A DNA stretch of 64,000 bases, from the NCBI GenBank assembly GCA_002480525.1, contig DLCH01000075.1, positions 62,001 to 126,000 on the forward strand, in the 5' to 3' direction. This document shows positions 46,268 to 54,691 of this stretch, piece by piece. The notes beneath the pieces are model-generated. The model was not told where the DNA came from. It made no database searches and worked only from the letters and a program-made list of their open reading frames with translations. The stretch is from Gammaproteobacteria bacterium UBA7803. GTDB taxonomy: Bacteria > Pseudomonadota > Gammaproteobacteria > Pseudomonadales > Azotimanducaceae. A program made the position numbers and the translations under genes. Every line of letters begins with the position of its first letter. Position 1 is the first letter of the stretch.

Positions 46268-46291
46268 CCGCAGGCGTGGCCGTGCCTGCGG
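46268..46291. terminator. Hairpin after the alanine/sodium symporter gene
   Basis: CCGCAGGC-GTGGCCGT-GCCTGCGG: an 8-bp perfect stem in GC-rich context, 15 bp beyond the symporter stop; no T-tract. Weak terminator candidate only. Confidence 0.35.
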
Positions 46292-46305
46292 GGAGGGGGG
46301 CGGCA

Positions 46306-47751
46306 TCATTCGAGCGCGGGGTCGGCCCGGCGCTTCGCCTCGTAGCGCAGCACCTCCCGGCGCAGCCGGGGCGCCAGCAGGTACAGCCCGATGAGGTTGG
46401 GAATCGCCACCAGGAACACCAGCGCGTCGGACAGATCCACCAGCGAGCCGAGCTGAACCGTGCTGCCGAGCACGACGAAGGCCAGGAAGAACAGCTTGAA
46501 TCCGAGGTCCGCCGCGCGGCTGTCGCCCACCAGGTGCAGGAACGCCTGCAGCCCGTAGTAGGACCAGGTGATCATGGTGGAGAACGCGAACAGGATGGCG
46601 GCCACCGACAGCGGGATCGGCAGCCAGTCGGCCACGCTGGCGAAGGCCGCGGCGGTCAGCTCGATGCCGTTGACCTCGCCGGCGCCGAGGGCGGGGTCGT
46701 AGACCGTGGTGATGATCACCAGCGCGGTCATGGTGCAGATCACCACCGTGTCGATGAACGGCTCGAGCAGCGCCACGTAGCCCTCGCTCACCGGCTCCCG
46801 GGTGCGGGCCGCGGAGTGGGCGATGGCGGCCGAGCCGAGGCCGGCCTCGTTGGAGAACACCGCCCGGCGGAAGCCCATGATCATCACGCCGATGGCGCCC
46901 CCGGCGACGCCTTCCGGGGCGAAGGCGCCGTGCCAGATCGCGGCGATGGCGCCGGGAAGGGCATCGGCGTTGAGCACGATGATGGCCAGGGCGGAGACGA
47001 CGTAGAGCAGGGCCATGGCGGGAACCAGCCGGGCGGTGGTGCTGGCGATGGTGCGCAGCCCGCCGATGATCACCAGGGCCACCGCTGCCGCCAGCACGAG
47101 CCCCACCAGCCACAGCAGCCCGGCCAGCGGGCTGTCGGCGCCGCCGGTCACCTCGACGACGATGGCGGCCGCCTGGTTGGACTGGAACATGTTGCCGATG
47201 CCGAGGCAGCCCACCACCATCGCCGCCGCGTAGAAGCGGCCCAGATTGCGGCCGAGCCCGGGCCAGCCCAGCTCCGCCAGTCCCCGGGACAGATACTGCA
47301 TGGGGCCGCCGGCGACGCTGCCGTCAGCATGGTGGGTCCGGTACAGCAGGCCCAGGGCGCACTCGGCGAACTTGGTCGACATGCCGAGCAGGCCGGCGAC
47401 GATCAGCCAGAAGGTTGCCCCCGGGCCGCCCAGCGAGATGGCCACCGCGACGCCGGCGATGTTGCCGATGCCCACCGTGCCGGACACCGCGGTGGTCAGC
47501 GCCTGGAACTGGCTGATCTGGCCGGGATCGCCGTCCCGGGCGAACCGGCCCGACACCACGTGCAGGGCGTGGCCGAACCCGCGGAGATTGATGAACCGAA
47601 GGTAGAGAGTGAAGAAGCAGCCGCCGGCGATGAGCCAGGCGACGATCAGCGGCAGCTCGGTGCCGGCCACGGGAACGGCGTAGAAGATCGCCGAGGACAC
47701 CGCGTCGGCGACGGGCCGGATGGCCTGGTCGATGGCTTCGTCGATCTTCAT
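46306..47751 (-). CDS. Alanine/glycine:sodium symporter (AGCS family)
   Basis: Inner-membrane transporter of 481 residues with about ten to eleven hydrophobic segments. Typical AGCS features are the early TLYLRFINLRGFGHALHVVSG, the SGTVGIGNIAGVAVAI sodium site region, GPGATFWLIVAG and GFRRAVFSNEAGLGSAAIAHSAA (in part). It couples alanine or glycine uptake to sodium, fitting a marine or saline life. It is divergent from a small SirB2 gene. Confidence 0.92.
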   Translation of the reverse strand: MKIDEAIDQAIRPVADAVSSAIFYAVPVAGTELPLIVAWLIAGGCFFTLYLRFINLRGFGHALHVVSGRFARDGDPGQISQFQALTTAVSGTVGIGNIAGVAVAISLGGPGATFWLIVAGLLGMSTKFAECALGLLYRTHHADGSVAGGPMQYLSRGLAELGWPGLGRNLGRFYAAAMVVGCLGIGNMFQSNQAAAIVVEVTGGADSPLAGLLWLVGLVLAAAVALVIIGGLRTIASTTARLVPAMALLYVVSALAIIVLNADALPGAIAAIWHGAFAPEGVAGGAIGVMIMGFRRAVFSNEAGLGSAAIAHSAARTREPVSEGYVALLEPFIDTVVICTMTALVIITTVYDPALGAGEVNGIELTAAAFASVADWLPIPLSVAAILFAFSTMITWSYYGLQAFLHLVGDSRAADLGFKLFFLAFVVLGSTVQLGSLVDLSDALVFLVAIPNLIGLYLLAPRLRREVLRYEAKRRADPALE

Positions 47752-47784
47752 GGCGCCGGCTTTTCAGTCGGGGCGGGCTGGCGT

Positions 47785-48195
47785 ATGGTCCGCCCGGTCA
47801 CCGGCAGGTCGCGGAGAATCGTCATCGTCGTCAAGGCCCTTCACATCGCTCTGGCCTACCTTACCGTGGCCGGCTTCGTGATTCGCGGGTTCTGGACCCT
47901 GGCCGAGTCCCCGCTGCGCGAGGAACGCTGGGTCCGCATCGCCCCCCACGTGGTCGACACGCTGCTGCTGTCCCTGGGCGTGGTGCTGGCGATCCGCCTG
48001 CAGGTGTCGCCCTTCTCCGGCTGGCTCGCCGCCAAGCTGCTGGGCCTGCTGGCCTACATCGGCTTCGGCACGGTGACCATGCGGGCGCGCAGCCGAACGG
48101 TGAAGGTGGCCGGGTTCGTCGGCGCCCTCGCGTCGGTCGTCTACATCTTCGCGGTGGCGGTATCCCGCTCGCCCTGGCCGTTCCCGTCCGGCTGA
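47785..48195 (+). CDS. SirB2-family membrane protein
   Basis: Small membrane protein of 136 residues with four hydrophobic segments. It fits SirB2: VKALHIALAYLTVAGFVIRGFW at the N-terminal side (in part), RIAPHVVDTLLLSLG, and AAKLLGLLAYIGFGTVTMRA. Family members start right at that K-x-L-H segment, so the ATG at 47785 would add a 13-residue leader; an in-frame ATC at 47824 has GGAG 7 bp upstream. Its 3' end overlaps the convergent flippase-like gene by 55 bp. Function of the family is not established. Confidence 0.75.
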   Translation: MVRPVTGRSRRIVIVVKALHIALAYLTVAGFVIRGFWTLAESPLREERWVRIAPHVVDTLLLSLGVVLAIRLQVSPFSGWLAAKLLGLLAYIGFGTVTMRARSRTVKVAGFVGALASVVYIFAVAVSRSPWPFPSG

Positions 48196-49439
48196 CCGCC
48201 TCGGGCCGCGCGTACCACCACGCCGGCTTCGATGACGAAGCCGAGGATCAGCACGAAGGACGCGCTCACGTGGTTGAGCCAGCCCAGGGCGAACAGCCCC
48301 TGGCAGGCGCCGTAGATGCCAGCGACCCGCAGAATCGCCCCGGCTGCCATGCCGGCGGTGCGCCGCTCCACCATCAGCCGGCCGTGGAAGTAGTTGCGGA
48401 ACACGATCACCGCCGGCATCAGGCACATCACCAGGATCACGTCCACCGCCAGCGCGCGGACGTCGTCGGGGATGCGCATCAGGTCCCGCCAGATCAGGTT
48501 CGACAGCGGCGTCACCGCGAACAGCAGCATCAGCGCCGTGATGCCGCCGCAGACCAGCGCCATGAAGCGCCGCTTGCGGGCCAGGTCGTCGAGCCCGAAG
48601 GTGACGAAGAAGTGGCGGAACTGGTTGGCTGCCTGCTGGAACAGCATCGAGAAGTCGAAGGCCACCCGCATGGCGGCGATGGCGACGATGCCGCCCGGCG
48701 TGCGGCTGACGAAGGCGTACAGCACCGGCCGGCTGAGCGCGAACATCACGCCGGTGGTGGACACCGGCACGAAGAAGGTGGTCAGCTCGCGGAAGGTCAG
48801 GGATTCGTGCTCGGCGACGGTGGGCGGGCGGTAGCGCAGCCGCACGGCGGTGAGCGTGGCGCCGAGATGGAGCAGCATGGCCACCGCTTCGGCGCCCACC
48901 AGCACCACGACGGGCTCCAGCCCCAGGCTGAAGCCGACGATCAGGCCGAGGATCACCGTGGACAGGAACAGCGCGTTCAGCAGCGTGACCCAGCCGGTGA
49001 GGCGGGCCTGAATGAGCAGCCCGGTGTAGTAGAAGCGCAGCGCCGAGATCACCACCAGCGGCGCCAGGTAGCGCAGGTACTCGGTCACCCGGGCGGACAG
49101 GGCGGCGTCGATGCCGTACACCGCGCGCAGCAGCGCGTCCCCGGCCGGCAGCCAGCCGAGCCCCAGCAGCGGCAGGGTCAGGACCGCGCTCGCCAGCAGC
49201 ACGAACTCGAGCGTCCGGCGCGCGCCGTGGCGGCTGCGCGCGTAGACGTTGGAGAGCTGGTTGATGAAGTTGAGGCTGGCCCGGAAGAAGCCGAAGGTGC
49301 CGTAGGCCAGGGCGAACACCGCCAGCTCGCGGGCGGCGTCGGGGAAGCGGGCCAGGGCGGCGTTCTGGAACTGGATGGACAGCACCATGGCCAGGCCCGT
49401 GAGGGCCAGCGGCCAGTAGAACTGCCAGTAGGCGCGCAC
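48141..49439 (-). CDS. ANKH-like MOP-superfamily membrane transporter
   Basis: Integral membrane protein of 432 residues with about twelve hydrophobic segments. The opening FYWPLALTGLAMVLSIQ, then ARFPDAARELAVFALAYGTFGF, resembles the progressive-ankylosis (ANKH) branch more than classic MATE pumps. ANKH exports pyrophosphate/ATP-related anions or citrate in animals; the bacterial role is unknown. The C-terminal tail (GGQPDGNGQGERDT) is hydrophilic and is the part overlapping the convergent SirB2 gene. It starts 13 bp after the acyl-CoA dehydrogenase stop. Confidence 0.65.
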   Translation of the reverse strand: MRAYWQFYWPLALTGLAMVLSIQFQNAALARFPDAARELAVFALAYGTFGFFRASLNFINQLSNVYARSRHGARRTLEFVLLASAVLTLPLLGLGWLPAGDALLRAVYGIDAALSARVTEYLRYLAPLVVISALRFYYTGLLIQARLTGWVTLLNALFLSTVILGLIVGFSLGLEPVVVLVGAEAVAMLLHLGATLTAVRLRYRPPTVAEHESLTFRELTTFFVPVSTTGVMFALSRPVLYAFVSRTPGGIVAIAAMRVAFDFSMLFQQAANQFRHFFVTFGLDDLARKRRFMALVCGGITALMLLFAVTPLSNLIWRDLMRIPDDVRALAVDVILVMCLMPAVIVFRNYFHGRLMVERRTAGMAAGAILRVAGIYGACQGLFALGWLNHVSASFVLILGFVIEAGVVVRAARGGQPDGNGQGERDTATAKM

Positions 49440-49452
49440 CCCGGCCCCGGGC

Positions 49453-50610
49453 TCAGCCGAGGGTGCGGCCGATCATTTCCTTCATGATCTCGTTGGTGCC
49501 GCCGTAGATCTTCTGCACCCGCGCGTCGGCGTACATGTGGGAGATCTCGTACTCGCTCATGTAGCCGGCGCCGCCGTGGAGCTGCAGGCACTCGTCGACG
49601 ATCTCGCACTGCTTCTGGGTGCACCAGTACTTGGCCATGGATGCCGTCGCGGCATCGAGACGCCCCTCCATCAGCCACATCACGCACTGGTCGACGAAGG
49701 TCCGCGCGACCAGGGCCTCGGTCTTGCACTCGGCGAGCTTGAAGCGGCTGTTCTGGAAGTCGATGACGCGCTGGCCGAAGGCCTTGCGTTCCTTGACGAA
49801 CTCGAGCGTGATCTCGATGGCCCGCTCCATGGCGATGACCGCGGCCTGGGCGATGTTCAGGCGCTCCTCCGGGAGCTGCTTCATGAGCTGGATGAAGCCT
49901 TCCCCTTCATTGTCGCCGAGTCGGTTCGAGACCGGCACGCGGCAGTCCTGGAAGAACAGCTCCGAGGTGTCCGCCGATTTCTGGCCCAGCTTGCTGAGGT
50001 TGCGGCCGCGCTCGAAGCCCGGGTTGTCCGCGGTCTCGACGACGATCAGCGAGATGCCCTTGGCGCCCTGGTTGGGATCGGTCTTGGCGACGACGATCAC
50101 CAGGTCGGCGTGCTGGCCGTTGGTGATGTAGGTTTTGGCGCCGTTGATGACGTACTCGTCGCCGTCGCGCACGGCAGTGGTGCGGACGGCCTGCAGGTCG
50201 GAGCCGGTGTTCGGCTCGGTCATGGCGATGGCGCCGACCATCTCGCCGGTGGCCATCTTCGGCAGCCAGCGGCGGCGCTGCTCCTCGCTGCCGTAGTGGA
50301 GGATGTAGGGGGCGACGATGGTCGAGTGGACCTGGTTGCCGAAGCCGCCGACGCCGGCCCGGTGCTGCTCCTCCATGATCACCGTCTCGTGGCGGTAGTC
50401 GCCGCCGCCGCCGCCGTACTCTTCGGGGATCTCGGCGCACAGCAGCCCGGCCTCGCCGGCCTTGTTCCAGGCTTCCCGGTCGACCTTGCCCTGGGCCAGC
50501 CACTTCTCGTTCTGGGGTTTGAATTCCTGGGTGAAGAACTTCGCCGCGGCGTCGCGCAGGATGCGCAGCTCGTCGTTTTCCCAGGGGACCTGATAGTTCT
50601 CGAACAGCAT
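49453..50610 (-). CDS. Acyl-CoA dehydrogenase
   Basis: Flavoenzyme of 385 residues close to classic short/medium/long-chain acyl-CoA dehydrogenases. The middle domain has GAIAMTEPNTGSDLQAVRTTA (in part) and VINGAKTYITNGQHADLV; the C-terminal part has QLHGGAGYMSEYEISHMYADARVQKIYGGTNEIMKE (in part), where the catalytic base position is usually a Glu of the YGGTxEIxxxxI motif. Complete and probably active in beta-oxidation. The start is ATG 50610 after an inverted-repeat-filled gap. Confidence 0.93.
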   Translation of the reverse strand: MLFENYQVPWENDELRILRDAAAKFFTQEFKPQNEKWLAQGKVDREAWNKAGEAGLLCAEIPEEYGGGGGDYRHETVIMEEQHRAGVGGFGNQVHSTIVAPYILHYGSEEQRRRWLPKMATGEMVGAIAMTEPNTGSDLQAVRTTAVRDGDEYVINGAKTYITNGQHADLVIVVAKTDPNQGAKGISLIVVETADNPGFERGRNLSKLGQKSADTSELFFQDCRVPVSNRLGDNEGEGFIQLMKQLPEERLNIAQAAVIAMERAIEITLEFVKERKAFGQRVIDFQNSRFKLAECKTEALVARTFVDQCVMWLMEGRLDAATASMAKYWCTQKQCEIVDECLQLHGGAGYMSEYEISHMYADARVQKIYGGTNEIMKEMIGRTLG

Positions 50611-50640
50611 GTCGGGCTACCTCGATTGATTCTTCCTGCA

Positions 50641-50676
50641 GGAGCAGTCCTGGCCGGGTAGGCTCCCGGCCGCGAC
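50641..50676. repeat. Decayed REP-like unit
   Basis: GGAGCAGTCCTGGCCGGG...GGCCGCGAC is a degraded half of the 25-bp repeat seen elsewhere, next to a different inverted repeat. Confidence 0.5.
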
Positions 50677-50683
50677 CCTCATG

Positions 50684-50749
50684 TGTGGGAGCGATCTCCA
50701 GATCGCGATCTGCCGGCCACGGCATCGCGATCTGGAGATCGCTCCCACA
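50684..50749. repeat. Second type of inverted repeat, 26-bp arms
   Basis: TGTGGGAGCGATCTCCAGAT...GCGAT at 50684-50709 and its perfect complement at 50724-50749, with a 14-bp loop. It shares the GGGAGCG core and CGCGAT end with the other REP-like units, so it is probably a diverged subfamily. It lies between the acyl-CoA dehydrogenase and lactonase genes. Confidence 0.85.
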
Positions 50750-50810
50750 TGAGTTCCTACGGAAACGTGAAAGTTGAACCCGGCATTCTACTCCGGTTCG
50801 AGGGTCGGGC

Positions 50811-51653
50811 TCACGGCCAGCCGGCGTGGGGGTAGGGCGCCTGCCAGGTCTCGATGCGGCCGGAACGGAGCTTGCGGCATTCCTCGGGATCCGAGGAGGC
50901 GGCGGTGGCGATGAACAGGGTGCGACCGTCGGCGCCACCGAGCATGCAGGCGAACACGCCCTGGTCCGCGACCACCCGATGGGTGATCTCGCCGCCCTCG
51001 ATCTGGCGCAGGCACTCGTTGGTGCTCGGCGAGGCGGACCACACGCCGCCGGCCTCGTCGAGACAGATGCCGTCCGGCAGGGCGCCGTCGGGCTGCTCGG
51101 CCCAGACCCGGCGATTGCCGAGATCGCCGTTCGGCAGGATGTCGAAGGCGGTGAGGCGTGCGCCCCAGGACTCGCCGACGATGAGCGTGCCGCCGTCGGG
51201 CGTGATCACGGTGCCGTTGGGGAACTGCAGGTCGTCGGCGACCACGCGCGCGGCGCCGTCCGGCTCGACGCAGATCAGCTCCGCCGGCCTGGGCTTCTTC
51301 TGGGCGTGGAGGTCGAACCCGAAGTTGCCGACGTAGGCACGGCCGTGGGCGTCCACGACCATGTCGTTGCAGTGAAAGCTCGCCAGGTCGGAGAGGTCCG
51401 CGTGGAGCGCCAGCCGTTCCCCGTCCCAGCGCAGCACGCGCCGGTCGGTCATGGAGACCACCAGCAGGGTTCCGTCCGGCAGCCACCCGAGCCCGGAGGG
51501 CCAGTGCGGCACCGTGCAGACGTCGGCGACCGCGCCGTCCGCCGTCATTCGCTTGACCCGCTGGTCGTGCATGTCGGAGAACCACAGCGCGCCGTCGCGC
51601 CAGCGTGGTCCCTCCGGAAAGCACAGGCCCTCCAGCAGGATGTCGGTCTGCAT
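50811..51653 (-). CDS. SMP-30/gluconolactonase/LRE family protein
   Basis: Beta-propeller protein of 280 residues. Features are LLEGLCFPEGPRWRDGALWFSDM (given in part) with the metal glutamate, HCNDMVVDAHGRAYVGNFGFD with the metal Asn, and the late DGICLDEAGGVW with Asp. Metal residues are intact, so lactonase or arylesterase activity is likely. ATG 51653 has GGGAGAG 8 bp upstream and is preferred to 51668. Substrate unknown. Confidence 0.9.
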   Translation of the reverse strand: MQTDILLEGLCFPEGPRWRDGALWFSDMHDQRVKRMTADGAVADVCTVPHWPSGLGWLPDGTLLVVSMTDRRVLRWDGERLALHADLSDLASFHCNDMVVDAHGRAYVGNFGFDLHAQKKPRPAELICVEPDGAARVVADDLQFPNGTVITPDGGTLIVGESWGARLTAFDILPNGDLGNRRVWAEQPDGALPDGICLDEAGGVWSASPSTNECLRQIEGGEITHRVVADQGVFACMLGGADGRTLFIATAASSDPEECRKLRSGRIETWQAPYPHAGWP

Positions 51654-51812
51654 GTCGGTCTCTCCCATGTGGCCGAGTCTATCACCGGGCCCGCGGCCTT
51701 GCCGGCGGCCCTGGCGGCGGCGACGGACGCTTCGAATGTGTCAGCCGCCTTGCGAATTCGGTATGCTCGGGCCATCCCTACCGGGACAACCATGCACACG
51801 GAGGTTCGCACG

Positions 51813-52163
51813 ATGACTCGAATGATGTTGATTGCACTGATGGCGTTCGGTCTCGCCGCCTGCGGCCAGGAGTCCGCCGACTCCGGCAGCGCCGAGGAAG
51901 CGGCCAGCGAGACCATGGATCAGATGCAGGATTCGGCCGGCGAGGCGATGGACGCCGCGTCCCAGGCCGCCGAGGATCTGTCCCGTCAGGCGGGCGAGAT
52001 GGCGGAAAGCGCCCGGTCCGCCATGGAAGACGCCGCCGGCTCCGCCATGGACCAGGCCCGCGACGCCATGGATTCCGCCGGTGACATGGCGGAGGACGCT
52101 GCGGACGAAGCGGAAGACGCCGCTGACGAGGCCGAGGACGCGGTCGACGAAGCGGTGAACTGA
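51813..52163 (+). CDS. Small acidic Ala/Asp/Glu-repeat lipoprotein
   Basis: Protein of 116 residues: a signal peptide ending in L-A-A-C (lipobox, C about 18), then a low-complexity helical tail with repeated A-x-x-A/D-A-A-D/E units (SAMEDAAGSAMDQARDAM, then EDAADEAEDAADEAEDAVD, both in part). Strongly acidic; it should form a long amphipathic or coiled helix at the outer membrane, as in Lpp-like or LEA-like proteins. ATG 51813 has GGAGG 8-10 bp upstream and fits better than 51792. Confidence 0.75.
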   Translation: MTRMMLIALMAFGLAACGQESADSGSAEEAASETMDQMQDSAGEAMDAASQAAEDLSRQAGEMAESARSAMEDAAGSAMDQARDAMDSAGDMAEDAADEAEDAADEAEDAVDEAVN

Positions 52164-52261
52164 GCGGTAACCCGCTCTGCGTCCGGGTCCCGTTCGGGGC
52201 CCGGTCCCGCGCCTGCCCCGGGCTTCTCCGGCGAAGCCGCCGCGGGCTGTCCCTGCGCCCG

Positions 52262-52648
52262 TCACGGGCTGCTGGTTTCCAGCCATTCGTTCAGCGCCGA
52301 TTCGAATCGTGAGAAGACCTCCTCGCTCATGGCCGCGTAGCGGTCCGAGTCAGGGTTGGTCCGCCAGGCCCTGACCTGCTGGCGGCTCACGCCGGTCAGG
52401 TCGGCGACCTGGTCCACGGACAGCGCGTGCCGGTTCATCAGCACCCGCAGACGGTAGTTGTAGTTCTCGACCCTGGAGACCTCCGCCGCGCGGTAGGCGT
52501 CCCGGTGGATCTCCGCGGCGAGCGTGCGCAGCTCGCCGAGATCACGCTTGCCGAGAACGGGCTCGTTGGTGTCCTGCTCGATGAAATTGTCCCCGGCCAC
52601 CAGTTCCAGGTGGCGGATGTAGTTCTTCAGCAGTTCCCGGTAGCCCAT
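52262..52648 (-). CDS. HTH-containing protein of unknown function
   Basis: Soluble protein of 128 residues. The N-terminal part (1-60) is helical and charged; residues 65-105 read as a helix-turn-helix (LMNRHALSVDQVADLTGVSRQQVRAWRTN in part), ending in an acidic helix. It is probably a small DNA-binding regulator of a gammaproteobacterial family I cannot name. It is divergent from the Pho-like promoter of the lipoprotein gene. Confidence 0.65.
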   Translation of the reverse strand: MGYRELLKNYIRHLELVAGDNFIEQDTNEPVLGKRDLGELRTLAAEIHRDAYRAAEVSRVENYNYRLRVLMNRHALSVDQVADLTGVSRQQVRAWRTNPDSDRYAAMSEEVFSRFESALNEWLETSSP

Positions 52649-52768
52649 GTCCGAATCCCGTCCCCGGCGCCGAAAATCCTGCGCCCGAGCGGACCGTAGC
52701 GACCCGTCGTTACGCTTTCGTGACGGCCGCCCGGGACTTTCCCCCCGCCTGCAGGGTCCTCGGACCCG

Positions 52769-52824
52769 CGTTCATCCTTCCGTCACGAACCTGTAACCGA
52801 ATTGACATGACCCGTTGCTAGCGT
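52769..52824 (+). promoter_or_regulatory. Pho-like promoter of the lipoprotein/TonB-receptor genes
   Basis: Four 7-bp units at 11-bp period: CGTTCAT (52769), CCGTCAC (52780), CTGTAAC (52791), TTGACAT (52802), each followed by a 4-bp spacer, then a 9-bp gap and CTAGCGT (52818-52824) as a -10. The units resemble the PhoB half-site CTGTCAT. The phoX promoter at 46189-46244 has the same number, period, gap and -10. Confidence 0.7.
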
Positions 52825-52895
52825 TCGCGCCACTGAGAACCGGGGCCTATCCGGCAGCCAGTGAGCAACCTCAAATCGACGGGGGAAACCTAGAG

Positions 52896-54578
52896 ATGAA
52901 TCTTCTTCAGAACCGACTGCGTCTGTTCGCGGCCGCTGCCTGTGTTGGCCTGGTGGCCGGCTGCGGGGGCGGTGACATCGACATCCAGCCCACCACGATC
53001 GACAACTCCGTGGACAACAGCACCAGCGGCGGTGGCGGCTCCGGCACCACCAACCCGTGCGCGGCCTACACCACTTCCGGCGGCCAGACCGTGCAGGGCA
53101 GCTACGACGACGTCAGCGGCAACTGCACCTACGCGCCGTCCTTCGCGGACGCCGGCAACAACATCGAGGTGGACCTGCGCATTCCCGCGCTGCCCAACGA
53201 CGGCGCCCACATCTTCCAGGGCAGCCTGTTCATCGGCGTCGCCTGCGACACCGACGCCTGCCTCGCCAACAACGGCATCACCGAGGGCGGCGACGGTCCG
53301 ACCCTGACCATCGAAGCCGGCGCGACGCTCGCCTGGGAGACCAACTCCAACTTCATGATCGTCAACCGCGGCTCCCAGGTCTTCGCCGTGGGCACCGAGA
53401 CGGCGCCGATCACCTTCACCTCCGTCTCCGACGTCAACGGCACCGTGGGTCCGGAAGACGTGCAGCAGTGGGGCGGCATCGTCATGAACGGCTTCGGCAT
53501 CACCAACGCCTGTGAGTACACCGGCGCGTCCCGCGACGCTCTGACGCTCGCCGGCGAGTGCCACGTCCGCGCCGAAGGCGCGGCCGGCCTGGACGAGTCC
53601 TTCTACGGCGGCGACAACGACGACGACAGCTCCGGCCGGCTCGAGTACGTGCGCGTCAAGCACACCGGCGCGACGGTGGGCAGCGGCGACGAGCTGAACG
53701 GCATCACCTTCGGAGGCATCGGCCGCAACACCATCGTCCGCAATCTGCAGGTGTACTCCACCTACGACGATGGCATCGAGATGTTCGGCGGCGCCGTCAA
53801 CTTCGAGAACTTCGTGGCCGTCTACGTGCGTGACGACTCCATCGACATCGACGAGGGCTGGGTCGGCTCCATCGACAAGGCCCTGGTGATCCAGGCCGAG
53901 TCCATCGGCAACCACTGCATCGAGTCCGACGGCATCGGCGGGTTCAGCGGCCTGACCAGCACCGAGGTGGAGGACATCATCGGCCAGGGGCTGAACTCCA
54001 ACGCCACGATCAACAACCTGACCTGCATCGTGTCGCCGTCCGTCACCCAGGGCATCTTCGACCCGGGCGCCGGCTGGCGGCTGCGTGAGGGCATCTTCGC
54101 CACCATCACCGACTCCCAGGTCATCTCGTCCTTCGGCGTGGACAGCGCGGACGCGAACTACTGCCTGCGCCTCGACAACCGGTCGGCCCAGGCAGCCCTC
54201 GACGGCGACATTGTGTTCGACAACAACGTGTTCGCCTGCGAGGAGCAGGACAACGGCTCGGATCTCGGCAACGGCCAGACCGCTGCCCAGTGGGCGGCGG
54301 CCAACGGTGACAACGTGTTCGCCACGCTGGCCGGCCAGACCGACGCCACCGCGACCGCCAACACCGAGCTGGTGCTGCTCGAAGGCACCCCGCCGATCTA
54401 TTCGGTGGATGCCGCCACGATGTCCGTCGACAGCGCCACGCCGAACTTCGCGGCCTCGGGCAGCGACACGGCGAACGGCTACGTCGGCGCGCTGAATCTC
54501 GGCGACGTGGATTGGATCCAGAACTGGACCTACGGGATTCTCGACGGCAGCCGCGCCCAGCCGCTCTGGTTCGAGTGA
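52896..54578 (+). CDS. Secreted beta-helix-type lipoprotein (TonB-receptor partner)
   Basis: Protein of 560 residues. A signal peptide ends in V-A-G-C followed by a glycine run, a lipobox at about C22; then a Gly/Ser/Thr linker (to about 60) and a long domain whose repeats read as parallel beta-helix strands (LTIEAGATLAWETNSNFMIVNRGSQV in part, GIVMNGFGIT, LEYVRVKHTGATV). Cysteines are frequent, suggesting disulfides. Such proteins often lie directly upstream of TonB receptors in marine gammaproteobacteria. It has a Pho-like promoter. Function is unproven; surface capture of a phosphate source is my inference. Confidence 0.8.
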   Translation: MNLLQNRLRLFAAAACVGLVAGCGGGDIDIQPTTIDNSVDNSTSGGGGSGTTNPCAAYTTSGGQTVQGSYDDVSGNCTYAPSFADAGNNIEVDLRIPALPNDGAHIFQGSLFIGVACDTDACLANNGITEGGDGPTLTIEAGATLAWETNSNFMIVNRGSQVFAVGTETAPITFTSVSDVNGTVGPEDVQQWGGIVMNGFGITNACEYTGASRDALTLAGECHVRAEGAAGLDESFYGGDNDDDSSGRLEYVRVKHTGATVGSGDELNGITFGGIGRNTIVRNLQVYSTYDDGIEMFGGAVNFENFVAVYVRDDSIDIDEGWVGSIDKALVIQAESIGNHCIESDGIGGFSGLTSTEVEDIIGQGLNSNATINNLTCIVSPSVTQGIFDPGAGWRLREGIFATITDSQVISSFGVDSADANYCLRLDNRSAQAALDGDIVFDNNVFACEEQDNGSDLGNGQTAAQWAAANGDNVFATLAGQTDATATANTELVLLEGTPPIYSVDAATMSVDSATPNFAASGSDTANGYVGALNLGDVDWIQNWTYGILDGSRAQPLWFE

Positions 54579-54608
54579 TACCTCGACCCGCAGCGGACTG
54601 AAGCGAAC

Positions 54609-54644
54609 CGGGGCGGTTTCCCGAATTCCACGGAAACCGCCCCG
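54609..54644 (+). terminator. Strong hairpin between lipoprotein and receptor genes
   Basis: CGGGGCGGTTTCC / GGAAACCGCCCCG: 13-bp perfect stem with a 10-nt loop, no T-tract. It may be a leaky terminator or mRNA protector that makes more lipoprotein than receptor. Confidence 0.6.
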
Positions 54645-54691
54645 CTCTGCTTCCGAGATCAATCTGAGACTTTCCCGTTCATTTTGGGGGC

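Noticed and set aside
46276..47784. Upstream extension of the SirB2 frame
   Set aside because: It is antisense to the alanine/sodium symporter gene and Gly/His/Asp-rich; only the last 136 codons look real.
52711..52724. Another Pho-like unit pair (CGTTACG/CGTGACG) upstream of the lipoprotein promoter
   Set aside because: Poor match to the half-site and no -10 at the right distance; likely chance.
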